Shown piece after piece: positions 44,195-53,628 of a stretch of DNA of 55,503 nucleotides. Both the position numbers and the translations under genes were made by a program. This stretch comes from Acinetobacter sp. WC-141 (lineage in GTDB: Bacteria; Pseudomonadota; Gammaproteobacteria; Pseudomonadales; Moraxellaceae): positions 1 to 55,503 of the forward strand of contig NZ_AMSS01000073.1 of the NCBI RefSeq assembly GCF_000313935.1. Direction: 5' to 3'. The notes under the pieces are model-generated. The model was not told where the DNA came from and searched no databases. It worked only from the letters and a program-made list of their open reading frames with translations. Position 1 is the stretch's first letter; each line of letters begins with the position of its first letter.

Positions 44195-45085
44195 ATGCGT
44201 TTTGATTTTTTTGATTTACAGTTGGTTCTTCATATTGTCTCGACTGGTAGCCTAACCAAAGGTGCAGACCGCTCTGCGATTTCACTTCAAGCAGCGAGCG
44301 AGCGTATAAAAAAAATCGAACAATATTTTGAGACACCCTTATTTATTCGCCAAACCACTGGGGTAGAACTCACCACAGCTGGACATGCTTTTGTTGAGCA
44401 TGCTCGTCAGCTTTTAGCACAAAAAGATCAACTCGAACAAGAAATGCAGCGGTTTAGGCACCCTACCACAGAGGCATTAACGCTTTGGTGTAACTCTTCT
44501 GCTCAAAGTGAATATTTGCCTACGTTATTACCGCAATATCTGGTGCTTCATCCCGAAATGAATATTGATTTACACGAGGCAGAAAGCTCAGAAATTGTAG
44601 ATGCATTAACCCAAGGAATTGCAAGCCTTGGGCTGGTCTCAAGTTTTTTTGATACCAGACATTTGCAAACTAAGGAATTTGCGAGTGATCCTTTAGTTCT
44701 GATTTGCCCCGCTACACATGAGTTAGCTCAATACCAAGAGCTGAATTTGGTAGAGGCTCTAAGCTATGGTTTTATTGGCCTTAAATCCCATCACTCTTTG
44801 CAACAGTCCATCGAAACCCAAGCTAAATTACTAGGCTTTAACATACAGTACCGTTTGCGTTTACCTAATTTTGGCGCAATTGCTGAGGTAGTCGCCAAAG
44901 GCGTAGGAATTGCGATTATGCCAGCTCGTGCTGCACAGCGTTTGCAATCAAATTATGATTTTCATTCGATCCAATTACTCGGTGCATGGGCAAACCGAAA
45001 ACTACTTTTAACCACACAAAACTTCAACCAGCTGCCTAGCAGTTACCAACACTTTGCAGATTTTTTATTGCAACATCGTCCTTAA
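44195..45085 (+). CDS. LysR-family regulator next to a TauE/SafE exporter
   Basis: This 296-residue regulator has an N-terminal winged helix (LVLHIVSTGSLTKGADRSAI) and a LysR substrate domain (AEVVAKGVGIAIMPARAAQR near residue 240). It is separated from the uracil permease gene by a terminator and converges with the TauE gene (9-bp gap between stops). Regulation of the exporter is possible by neighbourhood but the gene pair is convergent, not divergent, so the target is uncertain. No strong ribosome binding site is seen. Confidence 0.85.
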   Translation: MRFDFFDLQLVLHIVSTGSLTKGADRSAISLQAASERIKKIEQYFETPLFIRQTTGVELTTAGHAFVEHARQLLAQKDQLEQEMQRFRHPTTEALTLWCNSSAQSEYLPTLLPQYLVLHPEMNIDLHEAESSEIVDALTQGIASLGLVSSFFDTRHLQTKEFASDPLVLICPATHELAQYQELNLVEALSYGFIGLKSHHSLQQSIETQAKLLGFNIQYRLRLPNFGAIAEVVAKGVGIAIMPARAAQRLQSNYDFHSIQLLGAWANRKLLLTTQNFNQLPSSYQHFADFLLQHRP

Positions 45086-45094
45086 ACACTTGGC

Positions 45095-45826
45095 TTAGTG
45101 CACAATCATATAAAGCCCTAATGACACCAAACCTATAAAAAAGATACGACGGAATAACTGCTCGTTGAGTCGATAGCGAATTTTTTTACCTAACCACATT
45201 CCAACAAGTGCCGCCACCAACGCAGCAAAAGATAAACGATAGTCCAGTGTTACGCCCGACATCGGGTTATGGTGTAAAAAGACGGCAAGACAAATGGTAG
45301 ACACCGTAAATGTTAGTCCCAAAGCCTGTACCAGCTCGTCACGTTTTAAATGCAAAGACTGCAAATACGGCACTATTGGAATAATAATGACGCCTGTTGC
45401 TACAGTGACTGCCCCACCTATATAACCAATGATAGGCGATAGCCATCGCTCATGTTTCCCTAAGTGCGGAAGTTTTTTAACACACAGGCCATAAAGCCCA
45501 TATAAAGCCAGCATACAGCCTAATAAAATTTCACTACTGTGCCCATGACTTTGACTTAAAGTGGGTAGAAAGCTCCATATTGACCCCACTAAAATGCCTA
45601 CGAGCAAAGTCCAGAAACGGCGAATAAAAGACCAGACATGTCCTTCCGCAAAAAGCTGCCAGACATTGGTGACCATCGAAGGAACAATCAGAAGAGAGGC
45701 TGCTTGAAAAGGGCTCATTGCGATAGTGAGTAAGCCCATCGATACTGCTGGCAGCCCTAAGCCGATCATGCCTTTAATCATGCCAGCAAAGGCAAACACC
45801 ATCATAATAATTGCTAGAAATGTCAC
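45095..45826 (-). CDS. Sulfite exporter TauE/SafE family protein
   Basis: This 243-residue inner-membrane protein has 7-8 hydrophobic helices. The duplicated glycine-rich motif of TauE/SafE proteins is visible as FAGMIKGMIGLGLPAVSM at the start and GYIGGAVTVATGV in the middle. The family exports sulfite or organosulfonates; the substrate here is not inferable. The start is GTG at 45826 with CGGAGA seven bases upstream. It is separated by 78 bp from the DsbA-like gene upstream on the same strand. Confidence 0.86.
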   Translation of the reverse strand: MTFLAIIMMVFAFAGMIKGMIGLGLPAVSMGLLTIAMSPFQAASLLIVPSMVTNVWQLFAEGHVWSFIRRFWTLLVGILVGSIWSFLPTLSQSHGHSSEILLGCMLALYGLYGLCVKKLPHLGKHERWLSPIIGYIGGAVTVATGVIIIPIVPYLQSLHLKRDELVQALGLTFTVSTICLAVFLHHNPMSGVTLDYRLSFAALVAALVGMWLGKKIRYRLNEQLFRRIFFIGLVSLGLYMIVH

Positions 45827-45904
45827 TGTTTATCTCCGATTCCTTACAAGGTTATGCTACGGAAAAAACAGGCTTTGCCCTATTCTTGTTTTTAGGAGAA
45901 GGCC

Positions 45905-47194
45905 TCAATTAAAAGTTGAGGCCGTTTTATATTTTTCTTCTAACACATTGCTAAAAATACTTTCAATCATCCAAACACGGTACAAACTATTAAATACATA
46001 GCTTTGACCATCAATACGCAACTCTAAAACTGGCAAATCAGGTTGATGCTTATCTCTGCAATAAGCATCATTTTGTGCCAAAACAGCTGGCACATCCTGC
46101 TCGGTTAACTGCTCAATTCCTAACTGCTGCTGTAATTCCTGAAAATGCTTTTGGAAAGATAAATCTTTACCTTTTGTCCAAACGGCCTGCAAGATCGTAA
46201 AAATCGTATCGATTTGCTGATTTTCCTGCACACTATAGAAAAGCTTTGCCATCTCAAGCGTACTTTCTTCTGTAGGACGGCAAAAAGGTGTAAAAGCTAC
46301 ACCTGTGCGTTTAGAAACACGTGTTGCCAAACTCCAATCAAACCAATCTCGGCCTTGGTAGCTTAAGGGGTAAACTTTTAATTGAATATCATAATAATCA
46401 GCCAGTTCTTCCTTAATATAAGCAAGTAATAGCCAACTCATCGGATCTTCTAAGGCAATATATATATCAAGTTCGGGACGAAGTGTCTGAATTTCGGTAA
46501 GTGCCTCAGCATCATTAATCAAATGTTCACGCCATTCGATATGATTAATTAAAAAAATTGGATTACCGGTCAGCAGCTTTTGCTGTTTTAAACGACGGGT
46601 TAAACGTAATAAATCATCTACTGCATGATATTTACGGCCACCAAACTCAAAGTATGCGGCCGGTACAGGCTCATCAGTAAAAATACGTTCTGAAAAATGT
46701 TGAGGAAGCTGATGTTTAACTGCCATGGCATGTAAAGTACGCAGCTTTCCATATTGTTGCTGCCAAAGCATGTGAAAAATATCTTCTAGTAAATGTAAGA
46801 AATTCTGACCTTGTAATGGGGTTCTTTTTAATATAACTGCCGCTTGTTTTAAAGATTCTTGGCTTGGTATTTCTGGAAATTCATCAAAAGCAAAACGATG
46901 CTGTTTGGCTAATATTTTGGCATCATTCAGACAGTAATTTTGCCACTCTTCATGCGACATACCATTCGGAGGTTCAGAAGCCGTATGGGAAATAATAATT
47001 TTTAAAGGTTTAAGCTCATCACTTAAAATCTCATCGAGCTGAGATAATTGCTGAACAGCTAAGTAGCTATACACATCATCAAGTCGTAAATAAATACTTA
47101 AACCATTTTCCGTGGGTAACACCGCTTGACGAGAAGGTTTTTGGTAAAACCAACTCGATCGGATAGGGTCAAACCAACGGCGTAGCAGTGACAT
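45905..47194 (-). CDS. Two-domain DsbA/HCCA-isomerase-like thioredoxin-fold protein
   Basis: This 429-residue cytoplasmic protein has no signal peptide. Two homologous halves are visible. Residues about 25-40 (GLSIYLRLDDVYSYLAVQQL) and about 235-250 (LDIYIALEDPMSWLLLAYIK) share the strand plus D-x-x-S-[YW]-L helix start of 2-hydroxychromene-2-carboxylate isomerase/DsbA-like domains. Neither half carries a CxxC at that site, so thiol-disulfide exchange is unlikely; glutathione-type or structural roles are possible. I chose the ATG at 47194 (MSLLRRWFDP) with AGAGG upstream over 47233. Function unknown. Confidence 0.75.
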   Translation of the reverse strand: MSLLRRWFDPIRSSWFYQKPSRQAVLPTENGLSIYLRLDDVYSYLAVQQLSQLDEILSDELKPLKIIISHTASEPPNGMSHEEWQNYCLNDAKILAKQHRFAFDEFPEIPSQESLKQAAVILKRTPLQGQNFLHLLEDIFHMLWQQQYGKLRTLHAMAVKHQLPQHFSERIFTDEPVPAAYFEFGGRKYHAVDDLLRLTRRLKQQKLLTGNPIFLINHIEWREHLINDAEALTEIQTLRPELDIYIALEDPMSWLLLAYIKEELADYYDIQLKVYPLSYQGRDWFDWSLATRVSKRTGVAFTPFCRPTEESTLEMAKLFYSVQENQQIDTIFTILQAVWTKGKDLSFQKHFQELQQQLGIEQLTEQDVPAVLAQNDAYCRDKHQPDLPVLELRIDGQSYVFNSLYRVWMIESIFSNVLEEKYKTASTFN

Positions 47195-47512
47195 GAGAGT
47201 AGAGCCTCTAAAAAAAATCCTAAGCAAGACCAAAAACTGCTTTGATCGCAGTACAACGGTGCCGCAGAAACTTCATATACAAAATGCTGACAAGCTCTGC
47301 TTACGCAGAACAAAGATCATGTTATTGCACGTGTTGCTGCATCGGTGAAGATTTTATCATCATTTTATGAGAAACCCATAGAATGACTTGCCACACCTTC
47401 ATCTACAAGCCTATTTTTTCGAACAGACGTAAAAAATGCACCCATCAGCATGATAATAATTCATCGTGCAAATGGATGCATAGTTTCTATTCAATTAATA
47501 AAATTGAATATT
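47195..47512. other. 318-bp intergenic region between ilvD and the DsbA-like gene
   Basis: It holds a weak stem ATTCAATT / AATTGAAT just beyond the ilvD stop, a possible ilvD terminator, and TCTGC/GCAGA near 47295-47310. I see no credible gene; a plus-strand frame there runs antisense into ilvD and is rejected. Confidence 0.4.
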
Positions 47513-49342
47513 TTATAGAACGCGTACAGCTCCTTTCGCTGCACTTGTTGTATGCATTGCATAAACTTTTAACGCTTTTGATACCTTACGTTTACGTTCT
47601 TCTTTCGGATGCCAGCCTTTTGCTTCTTGAACTGTACGACGGTGCGCCATAGTCGCATCATCAACGTTCAAGTGAATAGTACGGTTTGGAATATCGATTT
47701 CAATAGTGTCACCATCTTCAACCAAACCAATTGCACCACCTTCAGCAGCTTCTGGCGAAACATGTCCAATTGAAAGACCTGATGAACCACCAGAGAAACG
47801 TCCATCTGTCACCAATGCACAGTCTTTTCCTAAACCTTTCGATTTAAGGTAGCTGGTTGGGTAAAGCATTTCTTGCATACCCGGACCACCACGAGGGCCT
47901 TCGTAACGAATAACAACCACATCGCCAGCTTTAATGTCATGACCCAAAATTGCATCTACAGCCGCATCTTGACTCTCAAACACACGCGCTGTACCCGTAA
48001 ATTTCAAGATCGATTCATCTACACCCGCAGTTTTTACAATACAGCCATCAAGCGCGATGTTGCCGTATAGAACTGCTAAACCACCATCTTTAGAGAATGC
48101 ATGTTCTGCATTACGAATAACGCCTTTTTCACGATCGCCATCTAAAGTTGCATAGTAGCGATTTTGAGAGAACGCCACTTGAGTTGGAACACCACCCGGA
48201 GATGAGCGATAGAACTCATACACATCTGCATCTTCAGTACGAATAATATCCCACTTATCTAATGCATCTTTCAACGTTTTCTCGTGTACAGTCGGTACAG
48301 AGACATCGAGTAAATTCGCACGATCAAGCTCACCTAAAATGGCCATAATACCGCCAGCACGGTGGACATCTTCCATGTGAACATCTTGTTTTGCAGGCGC
48401 TACTTTAGACAATACAGGAACTCGACGTGACAACTCGTCAATATCGTCCATTGTAAAATCAACTTCGGCTTCACTTGCCGCAGCCAATAAATGTAGAACC
48501 GTATTGGTTGAACCACCCATTGCAATATCAAGGGTCATCGCGTTTTTAAACGCCGCCTTAGTTGCAATTGAACGAGGTAAAATACTTGCATCTTCTTGTT
48601 CGTAATAGCGCTTAGCTAATTCAACAATAAGCTGACCTGCTCTTAAAAATAATTTTTCACGATTGGCATGTGTTGCAACAATTGAACCATTACCCGGTAA
48701 AGATAAACCTAAAGCTTCTGTTAAACAGTTCATTGAGTTTGCAGTGAACATACCTGAACATGAACCACATGTTGGACATGCTGAACGTTCAAACTCTTCA
48801 ACTTCTTCATCTGTATAACTTTCATCAGCCGCAACAACCATTGCATCAACAAGGTCAATCGCTTTTTCATTACCACGGAACTTGACCTTGCCCGCTTCCA
48901 TTGGTCCGCCTGACACAAAAACTACAGGAATATTCAAGCGCATCGCAGCCATGAGCATTCCTGGGGTAATCTTGTCACAGTTTGAAATACATACCATTGC
49001 ATCGGCGCAATGAGCATTTACCATGTATTCAACTGAGTCAGCAATCAAATCACGTGATGGTAATGAATAAAGCATGCCATCATGCCCCATTGCGATCCCG
49101 TCATCTACTGCAATTGTATTAAACTCTTTAGCAACACCACCTGATGCCTGAATTTCTGCTGCAACAAGCTGCCCTAGATCTTTAAGATGTACATGGCCCG
49201 GAACAAATTGAGTAAATGAGTTGACCACCGCAATAATCGGTTTGCCGAAATCCTCATCTTTCATTCCTGTTGCACGCCATAAGCCACGTGCGCCAGCCAT
49301 ATTTCTTCCGTGTGTCGATGTTTTTGAACGATAGTCAGGCAT
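47513..49342 (-). CDS. ilvD: Dihydroxy-acid dehydratase
   Basis: This enzyme of 609 residues dehydrates dihydroxy acids in valine, isoleucine and CoA-precursor synthesis, using an iron-sulfur cluster. Cluster and metal regions are intact: [28 protein letters not shown] and [20 protein letters not shown]. Started at the ATG at 49342 the protein begins [20 protein letters not shown], aligned with E. coli IlvD; the GTG at 49384 would add 14 residues. GGAAAC lies 5-10 bases before this ATG. It is divergent from fmt; other ilv genes are not in the window. Confidence 0.96.
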   Translation of the reverse strand: MPDYRSKTSTHGRNMAGARGLWRATGMKDEDFGKPIIAVVNSFTQFVPGHVHLKDLGQLVAAEIQASGGVAKEFNTIAVDDGIAMGHDGMLYSLPSRDLIADSVEYMVNAHCADAMVCISNCDKITPGMLMAAMRLNIPVVFVSGGPMEAGKVKFRGNEKAIDLVDAMVVAADESYTDEEVEEFERSACPTCGSCSGMFTANSMNCLTEALGLSLPGNGSIVATHANREKLFLRAGQLIVELAKRYYEQEDASILPRSIATKAAFKNAMTLDIAMGGSTNTVLHLLAAASEAEVDFTMDDIDELSRRVPVLSKVAPAKQDVHMEDVHRAGGIMAILGELDRANLLDVSVPTVHEKTLKDALDKWDIIRTEDADVYEFYRSSPGGVPTQVAFSQNRYYATLDGDREKGVIRNAEHAFSKDGGLAVLYGNIALDGCIVKTAGVDESILKFTGTARVFESQDAAVDAILGHDIKAGDVVVIRYEGPRGGPGMQEMLYPTSYLKSKGLGKDCALVTDGRFSGGSSGLSIGHVSPEAAEGGAIGLVEDGDTIEIDIPNRTIHLNVDDATMAHRRTVQEAKGWHPKEERKRKVSKALKVYAMHTTSAAKGAVRVL

Positions 49343-49690
49343 TAGTGTTTCCAACAAGTTGTGCTTGAGCGGAATTTCTTCCACTCTGGCTGAATGATAC
49401 TGATATAGCGTTAGATCAGTCGGAATATTGACTCATCATCATAATTTGATCATTCTCCATTCTATAGAAGCAAATAATATTCGGAAAGCCAAGAACAGTA
49501 ATAGTCAGTCAATATTTAGCAAAACTTACATGAATAATTTTTTATTTTTTCATAACCTTTTTTTATCAATAAAATTTTTTGAATAATTTTTTGTTCACTA
49601 TTTAAAAACTCAAATGTCCAATAGCCATGAGTTTAGGGCTTCAATCGTTTTTCACGTATACTACCCATAAACTCTTTTTGGATTGCATTT
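49343..49690. promoter_or_regulatory. 348-bp divergent control region between ilvD and fmt
   Basis: TATACT at 49657-49662 is a plausible -10 for fmt, with no good -35. The ilvD side is AT-rich with no recognisable attenuator or leader peptide rich in Val, Ile or Leu. No gene seen. Confidence 0.35.
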
Positions 49691-50653
49691 GTGAAAATTA
49701 TTTTTGCTGGCACCCCCGAATTTGCTGCAACAGCATTGGCGGCATTATTAAAAACTTCCCATGAAATTATCGCCGTTTATACTCAGCCAGATCGTAAAGC
49801 GGGCCGTGGACAAAAACTAACGCCATCTCCTGTAAAACAGCTAGCACTTGAACATGGTATCTCTGTTTACCAACCACTTCACTTTAAAGCATCTACAGAA
49901 GAAGGGCTCGCAGCTCAACAAGAACTTGCAGCTTTAGGTGCAGATGTGATGGTCGTTGCAGCCTATGGCTTGATTCTGCCACAAGCTGTGCTCGATATGC
50001 CTAAATACGGTTGTTTAAATATTCACGGTTCATTATTACCACGTTGGCGCGGTGCAGCACCAATTCAGCGTGCGATTGCAACAGGTGATGAAGAAACCGG
50101 AATCACAATCATGCAAATGGCTGCTGGTTTAGATACAGGCGATATGATGTATAAAACCTACTGTCCAATCACAGCAGAAGATACATCAGCGACTTTGCAT
50201 GACAAACTCGCAGCTCAAGGTGCAACAGCAATTTGTGACGTACTCGAGTCAGAAGAAACACTGCAAAAATATTTGGCAGAACGTGAAGTTCAAGATGAAA
50301 GCCTAACAGTCTATGCGCATAAGTTGGTGAAATCAGAAGCTCGTATTGACTGGTCAACTAATGCTGCTCAACTTGACCGAAATATCCGTGCGTTTAACCC
50401 TTGGCCCGTTGCCTTCGTTCAGCTTGATGAAAATAATGCGCTGCGTGTCTGGAACTCAACAACTTCTAGTCAAAGCAAAGTAAATGCTCAAGCGGGTGAA
50501 ATTATTGCAATCGATAAACAAGGCGTACATGTTGCTTGTGGTCAAGATTCCTTTATTTGTCTGACTAGTGTGCAATGGCCGGGCGGTAAAGCAATGAATG
50601 CGCAACAAATTGCTCAAACTCAAAAACTTCATGTAGGACAAATTCTGCCATGA
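49691..50653 (+). CDS. fmt: Methionyl-tRNA formyltransferase
   Basis: This 320-residue enzyme formylates initiator Met-tRNA. Formyltransferase core: MKIIFAGTPEFAA at the start, the catalytic Asn-His-Asp region with NIHGSLLPRWRGAAPIQRAI, and ITIMQMAAGLDTGDM. The tRNA-binding C-terminal domain begins near IDWSTNAAQLDRNIRAFNPW. The start is GTG (49691). The stop overlaps the rsmB ATG by 4 bp. def, which often precedes fmt, is absent from the upstream side; ilvD lies there instead. Confidence 0.96.
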   Translation: MKIIFAGTPEFAATALAALLKTSHEIIAVYTQPDRKAGRGQKLTPSPVKQLALEHGISVYQPLHFKASTEEGLAAQQELAALGADVMVVAAYGLILPQAVLDMPKYGCLNIHGSLLPRWRGAAPIQRAIATGDEETGITIMQMAAGLDTGDMMYKTYCPITAEDTSATLHDKLAAQGATAICDVLESEETLQKYLAEREVQDESLTVYAHKLVKSEARIDWSTNAAQLDRNIRAFNPWPVAFVQLDENNALRVWNSTTSSQSKVNAQAGEIIAIDKQGVHVACGQDSFICLTSVQWPGGKAMNAQQIAQTQKLHVGQILP

Positions 50654-51954
50654 GTCAGGTTTCATCAAATTCGTCACGATTTAACTTACGTGCTCAAGTC
50701 GTCCAAACGTTATTAAAAGTTCAGCAAGGCCAATCACTCGCTAGTATTTTAAATACACAGCTGAATTTAGTTGCAGAACGTGACCGCGCACTATTTCATG
50801 AACTTGTTCTAGGTACGCTACGCCAATGGTTTGCTCTTAAATCAATTAGCCTACCTTTGCTCAGCAAACCTTTAAATAATGAAACTGTTGAAACCTGTCT
50901 GTATGTTGGGCTTTATCAAGTTTTATGCACGCGTATTGCAGCGCACGCTGCTATATCAGAAACAGTAGATGCCACCAAACAACTTGGTTTTCCCGCACTC
51001 AGCGGTATTGTAAATGCTATTTTGCGCCGAGCTACTCGTGAAACTGATGACTTTCAGCAAGGTTTACAGCAAGCGCATGGCTTACCAAGTTGGCTTTTCA
51101 AAAGGTTAAAAAAGGATTGGGGAGAACAAACTGAATCTCTGTGCCAATCATTAAAACAAGTCGCACCTTTAACCTTAAGAGTTAACCAACGTCATATTGG
51201 ACGCGATGCTTATCTAACAAAATTACAAAGTCTAGATATTCAAGCACGTGCATGCACTTTATCTGAAGCAGGTATTGTTCTTGAACAATCTGTACAAATT
51301 ACCCAGCTACCCGGTTTTGAAGAAGGCTGGTTTTCTGTACAAGATGAACACGCGCAGCTATGTGCAACATTATTACCAGATTTAAATAATAAAACAGTGA
51401 TTGATGCCTGTGCAGCACCAGGAGGAAAAACAGCTCATTTACTCGAAAAGTTTAAACCAGCTCAACTCATTGCCATTGACCAAGATTCTAACCGTTTAGT
51501 CCGTGTAACTGAAAATTTAAACCGCTTAGCACTTGATCAAAGTCAAACAGAAATTTTGGCAGCTGATGCGACCCAATGGGTTCCCACAGAGCCTGTAGAT
51601 TGTATCGTATTAGATGCCCCTTGCTCTGCTACGGGAGTTATTCGTCGCCATCCAGATATACGTTTATTGCGCCAATCTGGCGATATAGCCCAAACGATTG
51701 AGCTACAAAAGCAGATTCTGGAACATATGTGGCAACAGCTCAAAGTTGGCGGTACGCTGCTCTACATTACATGTTCAGTTTTAAAAGCTGAAAATGAACA
51801 GCAAATGATAAATTTCTTTGCAGAACATATCGATGCAAAAGAAATTAAGATTGAAGCTAATTGGGGGCTTGAACAAATTCATGGTCGACAATTATTACCG
51901 CAAGCGCAGTCTGGTGATGGATTTTATTATTGTAAAATTCAAAAAATTGCATAA
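50650..51954 (+). CDS. rsmB: 16S rRNA m5C967 methyltransferase
   Basis: This 434-residue SAM-dependent enzyme has an N-terminal NusB-like RNA-binding domain (about 10-140) and a Rossmann methyltransferase domain. Visible are DACAAPGGKTAHLLE (SAM site) and the two conserved cysteines of m5C enzymes in DAPCSATGVIRRHPDIR and TCSVLKAENE. The ATGA overlap with fmt indicates coupled translation. The operon closes with a strong bidirectional terminator immediately after the stop. Confidence 0.96.
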   Translation: MSQVSSNSSRFNLRAQVVQTLLKVQQGQSLASILNTQLNLVAERDRALFHELVLGTLRQWFALKSISLPLLSKPLNNETVETCLYVGLYQVLCTRIAAHAAISETVDATKQLGFPALSGIVNAILRRATRETDDFQQGLQQAHGLPSWLFKRLKKDWGEQTESLCQSLKQVAPLTLRVNQRHIGRDAYLTKLQSLDIQARACTLSEAGIVLEQSVQITQLPGFEEGWFSVQDEHAQLCATLLPDLNNKTVIDACAAPGGKTAHLLEKFKPAQLIAIDQDSNRLVRVTENLNRLALDQSQTEILAADATQWVPTEPVDCIVLDAPCSATGVIRRHPDIRLLRQSGDIAQTIELQKQILEHMWQQLKVGGTLLYITCSVLKAENEQQMINFFAEHIDAKEIKIEANWGLEQIHGRQLLPQAQSGDGFYYCKIQKIA

Positions 51955-51981
51955 AAAAAGCAGGCTTTAAGCCTGCTTTTT
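51953..51981. terminator. Bidirectional terminator between rsmB and metS
   Basis: The stem AGCAGGC / GCCTGCT has a 5-nt loop, flanked by A7 and T5. It serves rsmB on plus and the metP-metS unit on minus. Confidence 0.9.
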
Positions 51982-51993
51982 ACTAGATCAGCA

Positions 51994-52137
51994 TCAAAGC
52001 GTATGCTGATCTTTTACATCTTCTAAAACGTCATCTAACTCTTCAGGATGTTTCGATAAATGTAGAATGGATAAAACCAATCCACCCCATAAAAACACCA
52101 TCGAAATTACCATCATTACGATTGCCGAAGTATTCAT
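51994..52137 (-). CDS. metS: MetS-like small subunit of an NSS amino acid transporter
   Basis: This 47-residue protein starts MNTSAIVMMVISMVFLWGGL. One transmembrane helix (about 3-26) is followed by a short acidic cytoplasmic tail (HPEELDDVLEDVKD). This is the pattern of the MetS subunit that accompanies MetP-type sodium-dependent methionine/alanine carriers. AGGAGG lies 7 nt before the ATG. It starts 12 bp downstream of the metP-like stop on the same strand. A stem GATCAGCAT / ATGCTGATC overlaps its stop codon. Confidence 0.87.
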   Translation of the reverse strand: MNTSAIVMMVISMVFLWGGLVLSILHLSKHPEELDDVLEDVKDQHTL

Positions 52138-52149
52138 TATTTTATCCTC

Positions 52150-53628
52150 CTAGCGATCTTTCATTTTGCTTAACACGATTGCAACGACCGCACAGAAAAT
52201 CACACTGCCCCAGCCGAATACACCTTGTAAGCTCATACTATAAGTATCATAGCCATTTTTGATCAAATTAAAAACAGTCATACAGAGTGTAGTTAACAAG
52301 ATTAAAGAGGTAATAACCGTTAAAGTGAAATCCCATCCCTTACCCACTTGAATGGTTGAGATACGATTTATATGTTCACTCAGTTCTTTAAGAGCTGAGC
52401 GTTTAAACCAAGCTACGCTAATAATAGATATTAATGCGCCACCGATAATTCCAATGTTATTGATAAAGTGGTCAACAATATCAACCAGCTTAATTGCATT
52501 TACACTTGAGAATAAAATAATTGATACAAGTGCACTACCACCACCAATAATCGTTACAGCTTTTTTACGGCCCCATTTCAACTTATCTTGCATTGCTGCA
52601 ATAGGCACTTCCAAAATACTAACCATCGAAGAAATACCTGCGACGAAAAGTGAAGAGAAGAATAAAAGACCAAATAAATCAGCCCCGGCACCTAAGCTTG
52701 AAATAATTTTCGGGAATGCAATAAATGCTAATCCAATTCCACCACTTACGACATCTTTAACTTCAGTACCAGCAGCGTGTGCCATAAAGCCAAGCGCTGC
52801 AAAAATACCAATACCCGCCAGAATCTCTGTTGATGCATTTGCAAAACCAACAATTAAACCAGAGCCAGTTAAATTCGTTTTTGGTTTTAAATAGGATGCA
52901 TAGGTGACCATGATCCCGAAACCAACCGATAATGAGAAGAAAGTATGGCCATACGCAGCTAACCACACTTTATAGTCCATCATTGCTGACCAGTTTGGTG
53001 TAAAGAATGCATTCAAACCTTGAACTGCACCCGGCAAACGCAATGACTGAATCACCAAAATAGTAAATAGAATGAATAATAATGGCATGAAAATCTTATT
53101 AGATAATTCCACACCCTTTTTCACTCCACCATAAAGAATGATCAAAGTCAGAGCCCAAATTCCAACAATTGGCCAGAATAAATGACTTACAAACTGTAGA
53201 TCAAAACCAGTCGCTTTTGAGGTTTGTAAGTAAGTATTAAAGAAGAATCCTTCCGGATCACTTCCCCACATTTGACCAATAGAGAAGTAAACATAACTAC
53301 CGGCCCATGTCAAAACACTTGCATAATACAAACCGATGATGATACAGACACAAACCTGCCACCACCCTAATGTTTCGCCGCCTTTAAATAAAGCTCGATA
53401 TGCTTTTGGGGGTGAACCAGTACTACGATGGCCGACCGCATAATCTAAAAATAGTAACGGTAAACCAGCAGTAATGAGTGCCAATAGATAGGGAATAAGA
53501 AACGCACCACCACCATTTTCATAAGCAACGTATGGAAAGCGCCAAATATTACCTAAGCCTACAGCCGAACCAACGGCTGCAATAATAAAACCAGATCGTG
53601 ACGTCCAGTTTTCACGAGAATCTGTCAT
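52150..53628 (-). CDS. metP: Sodium-dependent NSS-family amino acid transporter, MetP-like
   Basis: This 492-residue inner-membrane carrier has 11-12 hydrophobic helices. The NSS start is typical: RSGFIIAAVGSAVGLGNIWR then FPYVAYENGGGAFLIPYL, which forms the sodium and substrate site of helix 1. Helix 6 reads VGFGIMVTYASYL. The partner metS gene 12 bp downstream suggests methionine/alanine (MetPS) transport. The ATG at 53628 has AGGTG upstream; the longer frame from 53742 adds 38 residues without transporter character. Confidence 0.85.
   Translation of the reverse strand: MTDSRENWTSRSGFIIAAVGSAVGLGNIWRFPYVAYENGGGAFLIPYLLALITAGLPLLFLDYAVGHRSTGSPPKAYRALFKGGETLGWWQVCVCIIIGLYYASVLTWAGSYVYFSIGQMWGSDPEGFFFNTYLQTSKATGFDLQFVSHLFWPIVGIWALTLIILYGGVKKGVELSNKIFMPLLFILFTILVIQSLRLPGAVQGLNAFFTPNWSAMMDYKVWLAAYGHTFFSLSVGFGIMVTYASYLKPKTNLTGSGLIVGFANASTEILAGIGIFAALGFMAHAAGTEVKDVVSGGIGLAFIAFPKIISSLGAGADLFGLLFFSSLFVAGISSMVSILEVPIAAMQDKLKWGRKKAVTIIGGGSALVSIILFSSVNAIKLVDIVDHFINNIGIIGGALISIISVAWFKRSALKELSEHINRISTIQVGKGWDFTLTVITSLILLTTLCMTVFNLIKNGYDTYSMSLQGVFGWGSVIFCAVVAIVLSKMKDR

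Noticed and set aside
47383..47652. 89-codon plus-strand frame running into the 3' end of ilvD
   Set aside because: It overlaps ilvD antisense, is low complexity (Leu/His/Ser) and has no ribosome binding site.
51986..52011. Stem GATCAGCAT / ATGCTGATC as the metS terminator
   Set aside because: It overlaps the metS stop and has no T-run on the minus strand; the adjacent bidirectional hairpin at 51953-51981 fits better.
52352..52894. 180-codon plus-strand frame within metP
   Set aside because: It is antisense to a clear transporter gene, with no ribosome binding site and a residue composition typical of a reverse-strand shadow of membrane helices.
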